Assembly: GCF_015355755.1 (NCBI RefSeq)
Contig: NZ_JACVEE010000002.1
Coordinates: forward strand, 1,364,001-1,428,000
DNA: 64,000 nucleotides
Source: Nocardia sp. XZ_19_385
GTDB taxonomy: Bacteria > Actinomycetota > Actinomycetes > Mycobacteriales > Mycobacteriaceae
Reading direction: 5' to 3'
Shown: positions 43,826 through 52,507 of the stretch, piece after piece
Layout of the letters: each line of letters opens with the position of its first letter
How positions within the stretch are numbered: position 1 is the first letter of the stretch
Program-made: the position numbers and the translations under genes
The notes under the pieces: generated by a model
Database searches by the model: none
The model's input: the letters and a program-made list of their open reading frames with translations, nothing else
Told to the model about the DNA's origin: nothing

Positions 43826-44617
43826 ATGGCGCTGACACACCCCGCGTATGGGCAGCTGCGGCAGGTCACCCCGACTGCCGCGGTTCTGCTCGCGGAAAAT
43901 CCCGGCCAGATGACCCTGGAGGGCACCAACACCTGGATCCTGCGCGCCCCGGACTGTCCGGAGTTCGTGGTGGTCGATCCGGGCCCGAAGGACAAGGCGC
44001 ACAGCGAGGCCATCACGCGGGTCACCGGCGGCAATATCGCGCTGACGCTGATCACACACCGGCATCACGATCACACCGGCGGCATCGACCGGCTGGTGAA
44101 GCTGACCGGCACGCCGGTACGCGCCACCGACCGCTCGTTCCTGCGCGGCTCGGACGCGGTCCTGGCAGACGGCGAGGTGATCGAGGCAGCCGGGCTCCGC
44201 ATAGCGGTGCTGGCTACCCCGGGGCACACCGGTGATTCGGTGAGTTTCGTGCTCGACGACGCGGTGCTCACCGGCGACACCATCCTCGGCAGCGGCACCA
44301 CCGTGCTGGACGCCAGCGACGGCACCCTCGCCGATTACCTCGCCTCGATGGACCGGCTGCTTGCCGCGGGTACCGGCAAGGCGCTGCTACCCGCGCACGG
44401 CCCCGAGCATCCCGATCTGGAGCCGGTCGCGCGGTATTACATCAAGCATCGGCAGGAGCGCCTCGAGCAAGTGCGCGCGGCCCTGCAAGAGCTGGGCCCG
44501 GACGCGGGTGCGATGGCGGTGGTCCGCAAGGTGTACGCCGATGTCGACAAGCGGCTGTGGCTCGCGGCCCGTAGCTCGGTGCAGGCCCAGCTGGAATACC
44601 TGCGCACGCACCCGTAA
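43826..44617 (+). CDS. Metallo-beta-lactamase-fold hydrolase (Rv3677c-like)
   Basis: A 263-aa MBL-fold hydrolase. The zinc motif H-x-H-x-D-H is in LITHRHHDHTGGID; the later ligands are in ATPGHTGDSVSF and DDAVLTGDTILGSG, and LLPAHGPEHPD gives the last His. A C-terminal winged helix-like tail (ERLEQVRAALQELGPDAGAMAVVRKVYADVD) is as in human LACTB2-type RNases and the mycobacterial Rv3677c. It is more likely a nuclease or thioesterase than a beta-lactamase. Confidence 0.9.
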   Translation: MALTHPAYGQLRQVTPTAAVLLAENPGQMTLEGTNTWILRAPDCPEFVVVDPGPKDKAHSEAITRVTGGNIALTLITHRHHDHTGGIDRLVKLTGTPVRATDRSFLRGSDAVLADGEVIEAAGLRIAVLATPGHTGDSVSFVLDDAVLTGDTILGSGTTVLDASDGTLADYLASMDRLLAAGTGKALLPAHGPEHPDLEPVARYYIKHRQERLEQVRAALQELGPDAGAMAVVRKVYADVDKRLWLAARSSVQAQLEYLRTHP

Positions 44618-44631
44618 TCCAGCCTCCGAAC

Positions 44632-44678
44632 ACCGAAGCCCGCCGGTTCGTCTGGGACGAATCGGCGGGCTTCTCGGT
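44632..44678. terminator. Bidirectional terminator between the MBL-fold gene and crp
   Basis: A long hairpin: ACCGAAGCCCGCCGGTTCGT (44632-44651) pairs with ACGAATCGGCGGGCTTCTCGGT (44657-44678) with one bulge and one G-T pair. No long T-tract follows on either strand, but the stem is very strong. Confidence 0.75.
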
Positions 44679-44697
44679 GTGAACTTGGCTTCGAGCC

Positions 44698-45372
44698 TCA
44701 GCGCGCGCGGCGCGCCAGACGCTCGGAGTCGGAGATGAGAACGCTCTTGCCCTCCAGCCGCAGCCAGCCGCGGTGCGCGAAGTCGGCCAGGGCCTTGTTC
44801 ACGGTCTCGCGAGAGGCGCCGACCAGCTGCGCGATCTCTTCCTGGGTCAGGTCGTGGGTGACCCGCAGCGCGCCGGCTTCCTGCGTGCCGAAGCGCTGAG
44901 CGAGCTGCAGCAGCGCCTTGGCGACCCGGCCGGGGACGTCGGTGAAGATCAGGTCGGCCAGGTTGTTGTTGGTGCGGCGCAAACGCCGGGCAAGCACGCG
45001 GAGCAGCTGCTCGGCGATCTCCGGGCGCTGGTCGATCCAGGCCTTGAGCGCATCCCGGTCCATGGTGACGGCGCGGACCTCGGTGACCGTGGTAGCGGTC
45101 GAGGTACGCGGGCCCGGGTCGAAGATGGAGAGCTCGCCGAACATGTCGGACGGGCCCATGATGGTCAGCAGGTTCTCACGACCGTCGGGGGATCGGCGGC
45201 CGATCTTCACCTTTCCGGACGTGATGATGTACAGCCGGTCGCCGGGCTCACCCTCATTGAAGATGACGTGGCCGCGTGGAAAATCCACGGGCTGCAGCTG
45301 CTTGGCGAGTGCGGCCACCGCGGTGGGCTCAACGCCTTGGAAGATGCCTGCTCTGGCGAGGGCCTCGTCCAC
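44698..45372 (-). CDS. crp: cAMP receptor protein (Crp/GlxR)
   Basis: A 224-aa global regulator with the same length as M. tuberculosis CRP and nearly the same sequence by eye. The cyclic-nucleotide domain has [17 protein letters not shown] and the phosphate-binding cassette [16 protein letters not shown]. The C-terminal helix-turn-helix is [42 protein letters not shown] at 45372 matches the homologue's start, with AAGGAG upstream; the frame is open to 45426. It controls many genes for carbon metabolism and redox, including possibly whiB4 next door. Confidence 0.97.
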   Translation of the reverse strand: MDEALARAGIFQGVEPTAVAALAKQLQPVDFPRGHVIFNEGEPGDRLYIITSGKVKIGRRSPDGRENLLTIMGPSDMFGELSIFDPGPRTSTATTVTEVRAVTMDRDALKAWIDQRPEIAEQLLRVLARRLRRTNNNLADLIFTDVPGRVAKALLQLAQRFGTQEAGALRVTHDLTQEEIAQLVGASRETVNKALADFAHRGWLRLEGKSVLISDSERLARRAR

Positions 45373-45549
45373 GAATGTGCTCCTTATGGGAAATGGCTCT
45401 GTCCTGGACCGATAGCGATCGGCCAACAGCGCAGTCTACGCGGCTTTACTGAACGGTAGTGACAGACACCACGTAAAGAGTGCATTGCGTTGAGCACTGC
45501 CCTGCGGTTATTGCGGACGATTAAGCGTTTATGGGACACGCCCGAACCG

Positions 45550-45792
45550 CTAACTGGCGCGGGCGACGTCCAATTCTTCACTGCGGGTCCGGCGCTTGCG
45601 CACCCGGGCTACCGCAGCAGGGAGTCCGAGCTTGGTCAGCTCTGTGACCTCGGCGTTGCTTGCTTTGTCCAGGTACTGCTGAACCTCGGGGTCGGGTTCC
45701 AGAAGTTTGCGGAGCCGATTCTCGACCCGCTCCATCACCAGTGCGAACAGCATCAACGCCACTGGGAAGAGCACCACAGCGAGTCCTTGCAT
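45550..45792 (-). CDS. Small membrane protein (Rv3675-like)
   Basis: An 80-aa protein with a single N-terminal hydrophobic helix ([21 protein letters not shown]), then a charged helical part ([21 protein letters not shown]...) and a basic tail. By position between crp and nth it corresponds to M. tuberculosis Rv3675, also a small membrane protein of unknown role. It is transcribed towards crp and may share its transcript. Confidence 0.72.
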   Translation of the reverse strand: MQGLAVVLFPVALMLFALVMERVENRLRKLLEPDPEVQQYLDKASNAEVTELTKLGLPAAVARVRKRRTRSEELDVARAS

Positions 45793-45883
45793 ACCGGGAA
45801 GTAAACACGGTCAAGGTCTCAGATGGAACACGGGAGCAGAACTGACCGGGCACCGTCGCTCGCCGGTTCCGTATGGTGGACGC

Positions 45884-46720
45884 GTGCGTGTCACCCCCTC
45901 TGCAGCCGCCGTCAACGGTTCGTCACCGGATGCCGAGGCGACCGATGCGCAACCCTTATCCACCGCCGTTCCGAAGCGGAAAACCCGGTCGCGACAAGCG
46001 GAAACCCAGCTGGGTCTGGTGCGCCGGGCGCGCCGGATGAACCGCACCCTGGCCGCGGCCTTCCCGGATGCGCATTGTGAGCTGGACTTCACAACTCCGC
46101 TCGAATTGGCGGTCGCCACAATACTTTCCGCGCAGTGCACCGACGAGCGGGTCAATCTGACGACGCCGGCGCTGTTCGCGAAGTATCCCGACGCCCGCGC
46201 CTACGCCGAGGCGAACCGCGCGGAGCTGGAGGAATACATCCGGCCGACGGGGTTCTTCCGCAACAAGACCAGTTCCTTGATCGGACTGGGGCAGGCCCTG
46301 CTGGAAAATCATGAGGGTGAGTTGCCTCACACTCTGGCGGAATTGGTGAAGTTGCCCGGCATTGGCCGCAAGACCGCCAACGTCATTCTGGGCAACGCGT
46401 TCGGGGTTCCGGGCATCACCGTCGACACCCATTTCGGCCGGCTCGTGCGGCGCTGGGGCTGGACCGCCGAGGAAGACCCGGTGAAGGTCGAGCACATCAT
46501 CGGCGCGCTGATCGAGCGCAAGGATTGGACGATGCTCTCGCACCGGGTGATCTTCCACGGCCGCCGGGTCTGCCATGCCCGCAAGCCGGCCTGCGGCGCG
46601 TGCGTGCTGGCCAACGACTGCCCGTCCTTCGGTGTTACCGGGCCGACCGATCCCGAAGCCGCGGCCAAGCTGGTGAAGGGACCCGAACGCGAGCATCTGC
46701 TCCGGATGGTCGGCCTGTGA
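45884..46720 (+). CDS. nth: Endonuclease III
   Basis: Bifunctional DNA glycosylase/AP lyase for oxidised pyrimidines. The 278-aa protein has [11 protein letters not shown] near the start of the fold, helix-hairpin-helix [18 protein letters not shown] with the catalytic lysine, the catalytic aspartate in [10 protein letters not shown], and the [4Fe-4S] cysteines in [18 protein letters not shown] (C-x6-C-x2-C-x5-C). The N-terminus is ~50 residues longer than in E. coli; GTG at 45884 is chosen, but a start at the internal MNRTL is possible. Its stop overlaps the thioredoxin-like gene (GTGA), the first pair of a four-gene operon. Confidence 0.95.
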   Translation: MRVTPSAAAVNGSSPDAEATDAQPLSTAVPKRKTRSRQAETQLGLVRRARRMNRTLAAAFPDAHCELDFTTPLELAVATILSAQCTDERVNLTTPALFAKYPDARAYAEANRAELEEYIRPTGFFRNKTSSLIGLGQALLENHEGELPHTLAELVKLPGIGRKTANVILGNAFGVPGITVDTHFGRLVRRWGWTAEEDPVKVEHIIGALIERKDWTMLSHRVIFHGRRVCHARKPACGACVLANDCPSFGVTGPTDPEAAAKLVKGPEREHLLRMVGL

Positions 46721-47346
46721 AAAGGGTGCCAATCGCGGTGCGCTGGGCGTTGGTGGGATTGATCACGGTGGTGGCTTTGGCTGTCGCGCTGTGGCCGCGC
46801 GATGACGCTGAGACCGCGCCCGCGCATCAGGTCCAGCAGAGCGCCCAGGTTTCCGACGCGCTGCGCGCCGCGGCGGGATTGACGCCCTGTCCCCAGGCCG
46901 CGCCCGGAACCGCCGCTACCGGCCCGCTTGCCGGTCTCACTCTCGACTGTCTGGCCGACGGCAAACCGGTCGACCTGGCCGCCGCGCTCGCGGGCAAGCC
47001 CGCGCTGCTGAACCTGTGGGCCTACTGGTGCGGGCCCTGCCGGCAGGAGTTGCCAGATCTACAGCAGTACGCGCAGCGCGCCGGAAACGCGATTACCGTG
47101 CTGACTGTGCACAGCGATCCCGAAGCGGCCACAGCGCTGTCGCTGCTGCCGGAGCTGCACGTCACGCTGCCCGGTGTGCTCGACCCGAAGGCCCAGGTGC
47201 GGACAGCGGCCGGCGCCCCCGCGGTGCTGCCGGTCTCGGTGCTGGTGCGCGCGGACGGCTCCATCGCCGAGGTGGTGGTGCGCCGGTTCACCAGCGTCGA
47301 GGACATCGCCGACACTGTCGCCGACCGGCTCGGAGTTCGCACATGA
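46717..47346 (+). CDS. TlpA-like membrane-anchored thioredoxin (Rv3673c-like)
   Basis: A 209-aa protein with an N-terminal membrane helix ([22 protein letters not shown]) and an external TlpA/ResA-type thioredoxin domain. The redox motif W-C-x2-C is [17 protein letters not shown], and [12 protein letters not shown] is the usual cis-Pro-side strand. It probably reduces or isomerises disulphides of exported proteins. GTG at 46717 overlaps the nth stop, as in the M. tuberculosis operon nth-Rv3673c-Rv3672c-marP. Confidence 0.92.
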   Translation: MKRVPIAVRWALVGLITVVALAVALWPRDDAETAPAHQVQQSAQVSDALRAAAGLTPCPQAAPGTAATGPLAGLTLDCLADGKPVDLAAALAGKPALLNLWAYWCGPCRQELPDLQQYAQRAGNAITVLTVHSDPEAATALSLLPELHVTLPGVLDPKAQVRTAAGAPAVLPVSVLVRADGSIAEVVVRRFTSVEDIADTVADRLGVRT

Positions 47347-47467
47347 TCGCTGCGGGCACCGGGGCGGACATGAGATGGTTTACAGCGCAAGGTATCTCGC
47401 AGCAAATGTTGCGGGTGCGAACATCGGCGACGGAGGTTGGGTTGCGAACGAGCACCGGAGTCGGCGG

Positions 47468-48172
47468 ATGAACTTGGAGCCGCAGAACGCGCCCGCGTGG
47501 CTGCGCCCCGCGGTCGAGTCCGCGGATGCCGACGCCACCGACACCCTGTCCCTGGCGCGGGCGATGCGCCGGGCCATGACCGTGATCAAGGAGCCGCGGC
47601 AGGCGGCGGTCCTGGTGCTGTTCAGCGGTTCGGCCGAAGGCAGCGCCCGGGCGCTGCCGCGCGACGCCGATGTGCTGCTCACCCAACGGGCTTCGACCAT
47701 GCGTCAGCACCGCGGCCAGGTGGCGTTCCCCGGCGGTGCGGTCGACCCGGGCGACCAGGGCCCGGTCGACACCGCCCTGCGCGAGGCCTGTGAGGAGACC
47801 GGCGTCCGGCGCGAGGACGTGGCTCCGCTGGCCGTGATGCCGAAGCTGTTCGTCCCGCCGTCGCGCTTCGACGTGACGCCGGTGCTCGGCTACTGGCGCA
47901 ATCCCGCCGAGGTGCGGGTGGTGAACGAAGGCGAGACCGAGCGGGTGGTGCGGGTGCCGCTGTCGGAACTGCTCGACCCCGCCAACCGGTTCATGGTGCG
48001 CCGCACGGGTTATCAGAGCCCGGCTTTCCAGGTCGACGGGATGCTGGTCTGGGGCCTGACCGGCGGCATCCTGCACGGCATCTTCAAAAACGCCGGATGG
48101 GAACTGGATTGGGACCAGAATGACGTGCGTGATCTCGAAGAATCGCTGGCGGCATTGGGGATGACGTTATGA
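47468..48172 (+). CDS. NUDIX hydrolase, CoA-pyrophosphatase type (Rv3672c-like)
   Basis: A 234-aa NUDIX enzyme. The NUDIX box GGAVDPGDQGPVDTALREACEETGV has the REACEE core, and the preceding VLLTQRASTMRQHRGQVAFPGG matches the UPF0035 CoA-diphosphatase motif (L-T-x-R-(S/A)-x3-(R/H)-x3-G-x(3)-F-P-G-G). It likely cleaves CoA to phosphopantetheine and 3',5'-ADP. ATG at 47468 is used; a longer in-frame start is possible. Its stop overlaps the marP start (ATGA). Confidence 0.9.
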   Translation: MNLEPQNAPAWLRPAVESADADATDTLSLARAMRRAMTVIKEPRQAAVLVLFSGSAEGSARALPRDADVLLTQRASTMRQHRGQVAFPGGAVDPGDQGPVDTALREACEETGVRREDVAPLAVMPKLFVPPSRFDVTPVLGYWRNPAEVRVVNEGETERVVRVPLSELLDPANRFMVRRTGYQSPAFQVDGMLVWGLTGGILHGIFKNAGWELDWDQNDVRDLEESLAALGMTL

Positions 48173-49362
48173 CGTCCTCGGTGTGGCTCGACATCGCCGT
48201 CGTGCTGCTCGCGCTGCTCGCCGCCTCCTCGGGCTGGCGGCAGGGCGCGGTGGCTTCGGCGCTGGCGTTCCTCGGTGTGGTGCTCGGCGCGGTCGCGGGC
48301 ATCCTGATCGCCCCGCACATCCTCGAGCATGTGGACGAGGGCCGCACCCGGGTACTCACCGGCGTGCTGCTGATCGTGCTGCTGGTGATCGTCGGCGAAG
48401 TGGCCGGCATGGTGCTGGGCCGGGCCGCGCGCGGCGGTATGCGGCACCCGTTCACCCGCAGCGTCGACAGCGTGACCGGCGCGGTCCTGCAGGCGGTGGC
48501 GGTGCTGGTCACCGCGTGGCTGCTGGCGCTGCCGCTGGCCACCTCCTCGCAACCAGCGATCGCCACGGCGATCAACGGTTCCCGGGTGCTGGCCGACGTC
48601 AATCAGATCGCGCCGAACTGGCTGCGCAAGGTCCCGAACGAATTCTCCAAGCTGCTCAATACTTCCGGGCTGCCCGATGTCATCGGGCCGTTCGGCCGCG
48701 CGCCCACGGCGCCGGTCGCGGCGCCGGACCCGAGCGTGCTGGCCAGCCCGGTCGCGGCCGCGCTGCAGCAGAGCGTGCTGCGCATCCGCGGTGTCGCGCC
48801 GAGTTGCCAGCGGGCGCTGGAAGGTTCGGGTTTCGTGATCGGCCAAGAGCGGGTGATCACCAACGCCCACGTCGTCGCGGGCACCACCAGCGTCTCGGTG
48901 GACACCCCGCGCGGTCCGCTGGACGCGACCGTCGTGCTGTTCGATCCGTCCCGCGATGTCGCGGTGCTGAAGGTGCCGGGGCTCACCGCACCGGAGGTCA
49001 AGCGCGCGCCGGAGCCGGCGGCTTCGGGAGAGAGCGCGATCGTGCTCGGTTACCCGGGCGGCGGCCCGTACACGGCCAGCGCCGCCCGCGTCCGCGAGAC
49101 GCTGGACCTGACCGGCCCGACGATCTACCGCAACGGCACCGTGGAGCGTGAGGTCTACACCGTGCGCGGTCTGGTCCGGGCGGGTAATTCCGGTGGGCCG
49201 CTGGTGGATACGGAAGGTCAGGTGCTCGGCATCGTCTTCGGCGCCGCCGTCACCGACGACGACACCGGATATGTGCTGACGCTCAACGAGATCCAGCCGG
49301 ACATCAGTGCGGCGGATGCCGCGAACACCCCCATCAACACCGGGGCCTGCGTCCTCAGCTGA
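48169..49362 (+). CDS. marP: Membrane-bound serine protease MarP
   Basis: A 397-aa periplasmic protease required for acid resistance in M. tuberculosis, where it activates the peptidoglycan hydrolase RipA. Four N-terminal membrane helices (residues ~4-120; VWLDIAVVLLALLAASSGW, VVLGAVAGILIAP, VLLIVLLVIVGEVAGMVLG, AVLQAVAVLVTAWLLALPLA) are of the CvpA type. The chymotrypsin-like domain has His in VITNAHVVAG, Asp in DPSRDVAVLKV, and Ser in VRAGNSGGPLVD. Two cysteines (APSCQRAL and TGACVL) probably form the known regulatory disulphide. Last gene of the nth operon. Confidence 0.95.
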   Translation: MTSSVWLDIAVVLLALLAASSGWRQGAVASALAFLGVVLGAVAGILIAPHILEHVDEGRTRVLTGVLLIVLLVIVGEVAGMVLGRAARGGMRHPFTRSVDSVTGAVLQAVAVLVTAWLLALPLATSSQPAIATAINGSRVLADVNQIAPNWLRKVPNEFSKLLNTSGLPDVIGPFGRAPTAPVAAPDPSVLASPVAAALQQSVLRIRGVAPSCQRALEGSGFVIGQERVITNAHVVAGTTSVSVDTPRGPLDATVVLFDPSRDVAVLKVPGLTAPEVKRAPEPAASGESAIVLGYPGGGPYTASAARVRETLDLTGPTIYRNGTVEREVYTVRGLVRAGNSGGPLVDTEGQVLGIVFGAAVTDDDTGYVLTLNEIQPDISAADAANTPINTGACVLS

Positions 49363-50305
49363 TCTCGGGGAGGAACTGGGCGAGCTCGGAGGTAACCGCC
49401 TCCGGGTTCTCCTGGTGCGCGAAATGCGCGGCGTCCGGGATGCCGACCAGCCGCGCGCCGGGCGACCACTGGTGCCCGCGCTGGAAGGTGCGAGGCACCA
49501 CATAGTTGTCGAGCTCTCCGCGCAACGCGAGCACCGGCACGGCGACCGGCACCCGCATGGTCGCCATGAACCGGCGGCCATCGGGCCGCCACTGGCTGCG
49601 GAAGGCCCAGCGCTGATACTCCAGCGCACAGTGCGCCGCGCCCGGAATCTGGATGGCCGAACGCATCCGCCGCGCGGTGTCGACGAATTCGGCAGTGCCC
49701 GACCAGCTTCCACCGACCCGCTGGCGCAGCAGCCGCTCCACCTCGAACCCGTCCGCGGTGGTCAGCAGGTGTTCCGGGTAGCGGGGGAGCTGGTAGCGCA
49801 GGAAGTTCGGCAGCCACGCCGCGCGCTGAGTACCGTCGCGCAGCACGGCGCTCTTCAGCGCCGCCGGATGTGGCGAACTGACCAGCGCGATGGACCGCAC
49901 CAGGCGCGGATGCAGGACGGCGGTGGTCCAGCAGACCAGCCCGCCGTCGGCATGCCCGACCAGGGTCGCGTCGGTGTGGCCGAGCGCGCGGATGAGACCG
50001 GCGATATCACCGGCCAGGGTCCAGCCGTCGTAGCCGCGCGGCGGTTTGTCGGTGTCGCCGTAGCCGCGCAGGTCCACCGCGACCACGCGGTAGCCGAGGT
50101 CGGCCAGTCCGGTCAGCTGATGCCGCCAGGACCACCAGAAGTCGGCGAAACCGTGCAGCAGCACCACAAGTGGCGCGTCCACCTTCTCCTCAGTAGCGGC
50201 TGCCTCGACGACGTGGAAGCGAATGCCGTTGGCATGCACGTCCCGATGCGTCCACGGTCCGTCGTAACGGACGCTGGACGGATCCGGAAAGTTGTTCGAC
50301 GACAC
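49355..50305 (-). CDS. ephE: Alpha/beta hydrolase, epoxide-hydrolase-like (EphE)
   Basis: A 316-aa alpha/beta hydrolase. The oxyanion segment is VVLLHGFADFWWSW, the nucleophile is Asp in TLVGHADGGLV (epoxide hydrolases and dehalogenases use Asp where esterases use Ser), and the histidine is in IPDAAHFAHQENPE. A haloalkane dehalogenase role is possible but the position after marP matches EphE (Rv3670). GTG at 50305 is used. It overlaps the convergent marP 3' end by eight bases. Confidence 0.88.
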   Translation of the reverse strand: MSSNNFPDPSSVRYDGPWTHRDVHANGIRFHVVEAAATEEKVDAPLVVLLHGFADFWWSWRHQLTGLADLGYRVVAVDLRGYGDTDKPPRGYDGWTLAGDIAGLIRALGHTDATLVGHADGGLVCWTTAVLHPRLVRSIALVSSPHPAALKSAVLRDGTQRAAWLPNFLRYQLPRYPEHLLTTADGFEVERLLRQRVGGSWSGTAEFVDTARRMRSAIQIPGAAHCALEYQRWAFRSQWRPDGRRFMATMRVPVAVPVLALRGELDNYVVPRTFQRGHQWSPGARLVGIPDAAHFAHQENPEAVTSELAQFLPEIS

Positions 50306-50384
50306 GCCGAGGAAGCCTAGTGGGCCAAAAGGCGTGCTGTGCGCCGAGACCCACCGAGCGGAGCCCGCGGAGCGACCGAAGGCC

Positions 50385-50879
50385 CTACTTCTCGAGCGAG
50401 TAATGGGTTTGCTGGGCGCCGGCGCCGAATCCGCTGGGCAGCACATCCTTGGCGTGCTTGAGCGAGTCGATCGTCTTCTCGGGCGCGCGCAGCTTCTTGA
50501 CCCGCAGATAGCCGAGGAACGCGAGCACCGCGGTGGTGGCGATCATCAGCAGGAAGACGATCAGGAACGCGGCCCAGCGCGCCAGCCACACATCGAGCAG
50601 CTCACCGAGGAAGAAGAAAAAGAAGAAGCTGCTGAACAGCAGCACGGTCAGCGCGAGGATGAAGAAGACGCTGCCCTGCAGCCCCTTCTTGATCTCACCG
50701 GTGACCTCGGCCTTGGCCAGCGCCACCTCGGCGCGCACCAGCGTGGACATCTGCTCGGTGGCGTCGCGGACCAGGGTCCCGAAGCTCGCCGATCCGGGCG
50801 GGTTGGCATCGGTCAGGGGAATGGCGGTCAAGGAGCGGTCGCGCGCGCCGTCGTTCCCGTTGCCCTGTGCGAAACTCAC
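50385..50879 (-). CDS. Holin-like/Actinobacterial Holin-X family membrane protein (Rv3669-like)
   Basis: A 164-aa protein with an amphipathic helix (TLVRDATEQMSTLVRAEVALAKAEVTGEIKKG) and two membrane helices (SVFFILALTVLLFSSFFFFFFLGELLD and FLIVFLLMIATTAVLAFLGYL), the usual pattern of the phage-holin-superfamily group found in actinobacterial chromosomes. There is no lysin gene nearby, so it is not a phage remnant; the position corresponds to Rv3669. It overlaps the nhaA stop by four bases and is co-transcribed with it. Confidence 0.85.
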   Translation of the reverse strand: MSFAQGNGNDGARDRSLTAIPLTDANPPGSASFGTLVRDATEQMSTLVRAEVALAKAEVTGEIKKGLQGSVFFILALTVLLFSSFFFFFFLGELLDVWLARWAAFLIVFLLMIATTAVLAFLGYLRVKKLRAPEKTIDSLKHAKDVLPSGFGAGAQQTHYSLEK

Positions 50880-52123
50880 TTCGTCGACCCTTCTTCCATG
50901 TCCTGAGATCCCACGCCAAGCCTGGGGTGTGTGCTTTTTGCGTCGCGCCGCGCCTGATGGACACGCCCACGTCGCAACAGTAGCGCCGAACCGGCGAGCG
51001 ATGCCGCCATTGAGGTGACCAACACCGCCGCCTTCGCCAATTCGACGGAGTCGCCTTCCAACGCGAGCTCTGCCACAAGCAGGCTAACGGTGAACCCGAT
51101 CGCACCGAGCACCGACAGGGCGAACATGTCGCGATATTCGAGATCTTGTGGGCGTTTCGCGATGCCGAACCGGATTGCCACCCAGCTGATTCCGAAGATG
51201 CCGATGACTTTGCCCAGCAGCAGGCCGAGAATGATGGCCAGCGCGAGCCGGTCGGTGAACATCTCCCCGAACACCTTGCCGTCCAACGGAACGCCGGAGG
51301 CGAACAACGCGAACAGCGGCACGCACAGCCCGGCGGAGATCGGCTGCACCAGGTGTTCGAGGCGGGTCGCGGGCGCTTCGTCTTCGCCGGGATCGGCCTT
51401 GACCCGGGTCAGCAGGCCGAGCGCGACACCAGCCAGGGTCGGGTGGATACCGGCCTCGTGCAGCGCGTACCAGGCCGCCAGCGCCAGCGGCAGGTAGACG
51501 AGCGGGGTGCGCAGCCGCTTGTGCTGTGCCAGCCACCACCCGGCACAGGCGGCCACGGCGGCGAGCAGCCACAGCACCGACACCGAGGCGGTGAACAGCA
51601 CCGCGATCAGGATGATGGCCAGCAGATCGTCGACCACCGCCAGGCTCAGCAGGAACACCCGCGCGCTCGTCGGCACCCGGGAGCCTGTCATCGCGAGTAC
51701 GGCCAAGGCGAACGCGATATCGGTGGCCACCGGAATGGCCCAGCCCTTGTCCATGCCGGGCACGCCGAAGCCAACTGCGAGCGCGATCAGCGCGGGCACG
51801 ACCACACCGCCGGCCGCGGCGATGATCGGCAAGGCGGCGCGGCGCTTGTCGGCGAGCTCGCCCACCACCAGTTCGCGTTTGACCTCCAGGCCCGCGACGA
51901 AGAAGAAGATGGCGAGCAGGCCGTCCTTGGTCCAGTCGGCCACGGTGAGTTCCAGGTGCAGCGGCTTGATCGGCAGCACCGTCTCGGCGATCGTGGTGTA
52001 GCTGTCGCCCCAGGGGGAGTTAACCCACAGCAGCGCGATCGCTGCCGCAAAGAGGAGGATGGCGCCACCGACGGTCTCGATCCGCAGGTACCGGGTCAAC
52101 TCGGAACGCACTTGGTTGATCAC
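50876..52123 (-). CDS. nhaA: Na+/H+ antiporter NhaA
   Basis: A 415-aa electrogenic antiporter. It has the family's first helix IETVGGAILLFAAAIALLWVNSPW, DGLLAIFFFVAGLEVKRELVVGELAD and AIPVATDIAFALAVLAMTGSRVPTSARVFLLSLAVVDDLLAIILIAV, where the paired aspartates (V-D-D) bind Na+ and H+. Twelve helices fit the length. GTG at 52123 with GAAAGG upstream is preferred to ATG at 52156. In M. tuberculosis a protease gene (Rv3668c) sits here instead. Confidence 0.94.
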   Translation of the reverse strand: MINQVRSELTRYLRIETVGGAILLFAAAIALLWVNSPWGDSYTTIAETVLPIKPLHLELTVADWTKDGLLAIFFFVAGLEVKRELVVGELADKRRAALPIIAAAGGVVVPALIALAVGFGVPGMDKGWAIPVATDIAFALAVLAMTGSRVPTSARVFLLSLAVVDDLLAIILIAVLFTASVSVLWLLAAVAACAGWWLAQHKRLRTPLVYLPLALAAWYALHEAGIHPTLAGVALGLLTRVKADPGEDEAPATRLEHLVQPISAGLCVPLFALFASGVPLDGKVFGEMFTDRLALAIILGLLLGKVIGIFGISWVAIRFGIAKRPQDLEYRDMFALSVLGAIGFTVSLLVAELALEGDSVELAKAAVLVTSMAASLAGSALLLRRGRVHQARRDAKSTHPRLGVGSQDMEEGSTK

Positions 52124-52507
52124 GAGAAACCTTTCGGCGGGGTGGGCAAAAGCCACGGGCGCGCAACCCTGCCGATACCGGCGGTGAAGCGCGACCGCAC
52201 GCCGACCAGACTTCCCGGCACACCTTACGCAATCCTAACGCCTGGTCGTGGTGGCCGGGACGGCACCTCGCTGCGCTCGGCTTTCGTCCCGGCCACCTTT
52301 CGGCCCATTGGCACCGGGGGCGCTTCGCTTCCCCGGTGCCGCGCTGCTTCCCGGGTGCCGCGGTGCTTCTACGGTGCCGCGCTGCTGCCGGGTGCGTACC
52401 CGCTACCTCTGCGTACCTGCTGGCTCTGCGCACCTGCCATCCGTGCGCGTTTGCGGCCTGTGCGTCGCTGCCTTTTGTGCCGGGCTTTTGTCATCCGCGG
52501 CGCGGGG
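52124..52507. other. Intergenic region with hairpin and 19-bp tandem repeats
   Basis: 384 bases with no supported gene between nhaA and acs, both on the minus strand. It contains the hairpin and tandem repeat at 52310-52391 and further decayed copies of the same unit up to about 52470. It must also hold the nhaA promoter near its left end. Confidence 0.6.
52310..52391. repeat. Hairpin plus three 19-bp tandem units
   Basis: GGCACCGGGG (52310-52319) and CCCCGGTGCC (52331-52340) form a hairpin around GCGCTTCGCTT. From 52335, units starting GGTGCCGC repeat every 19 bases (52335, 52354, 52373). The same hairpin plus one unit recurs at 60119. Confidence 0.75.

Noticed and set aside
50385..50879. 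Prophage remnant suggested by the holin-like protein
   Set aside because: No lysin, structural or integrase gene is nearby, and the gene is at the conserved Rv3669 position.
52335..52391. CRISPR array
   Set aside because: The 19-bp units are directly abutting without spacers and no cas gene is present.
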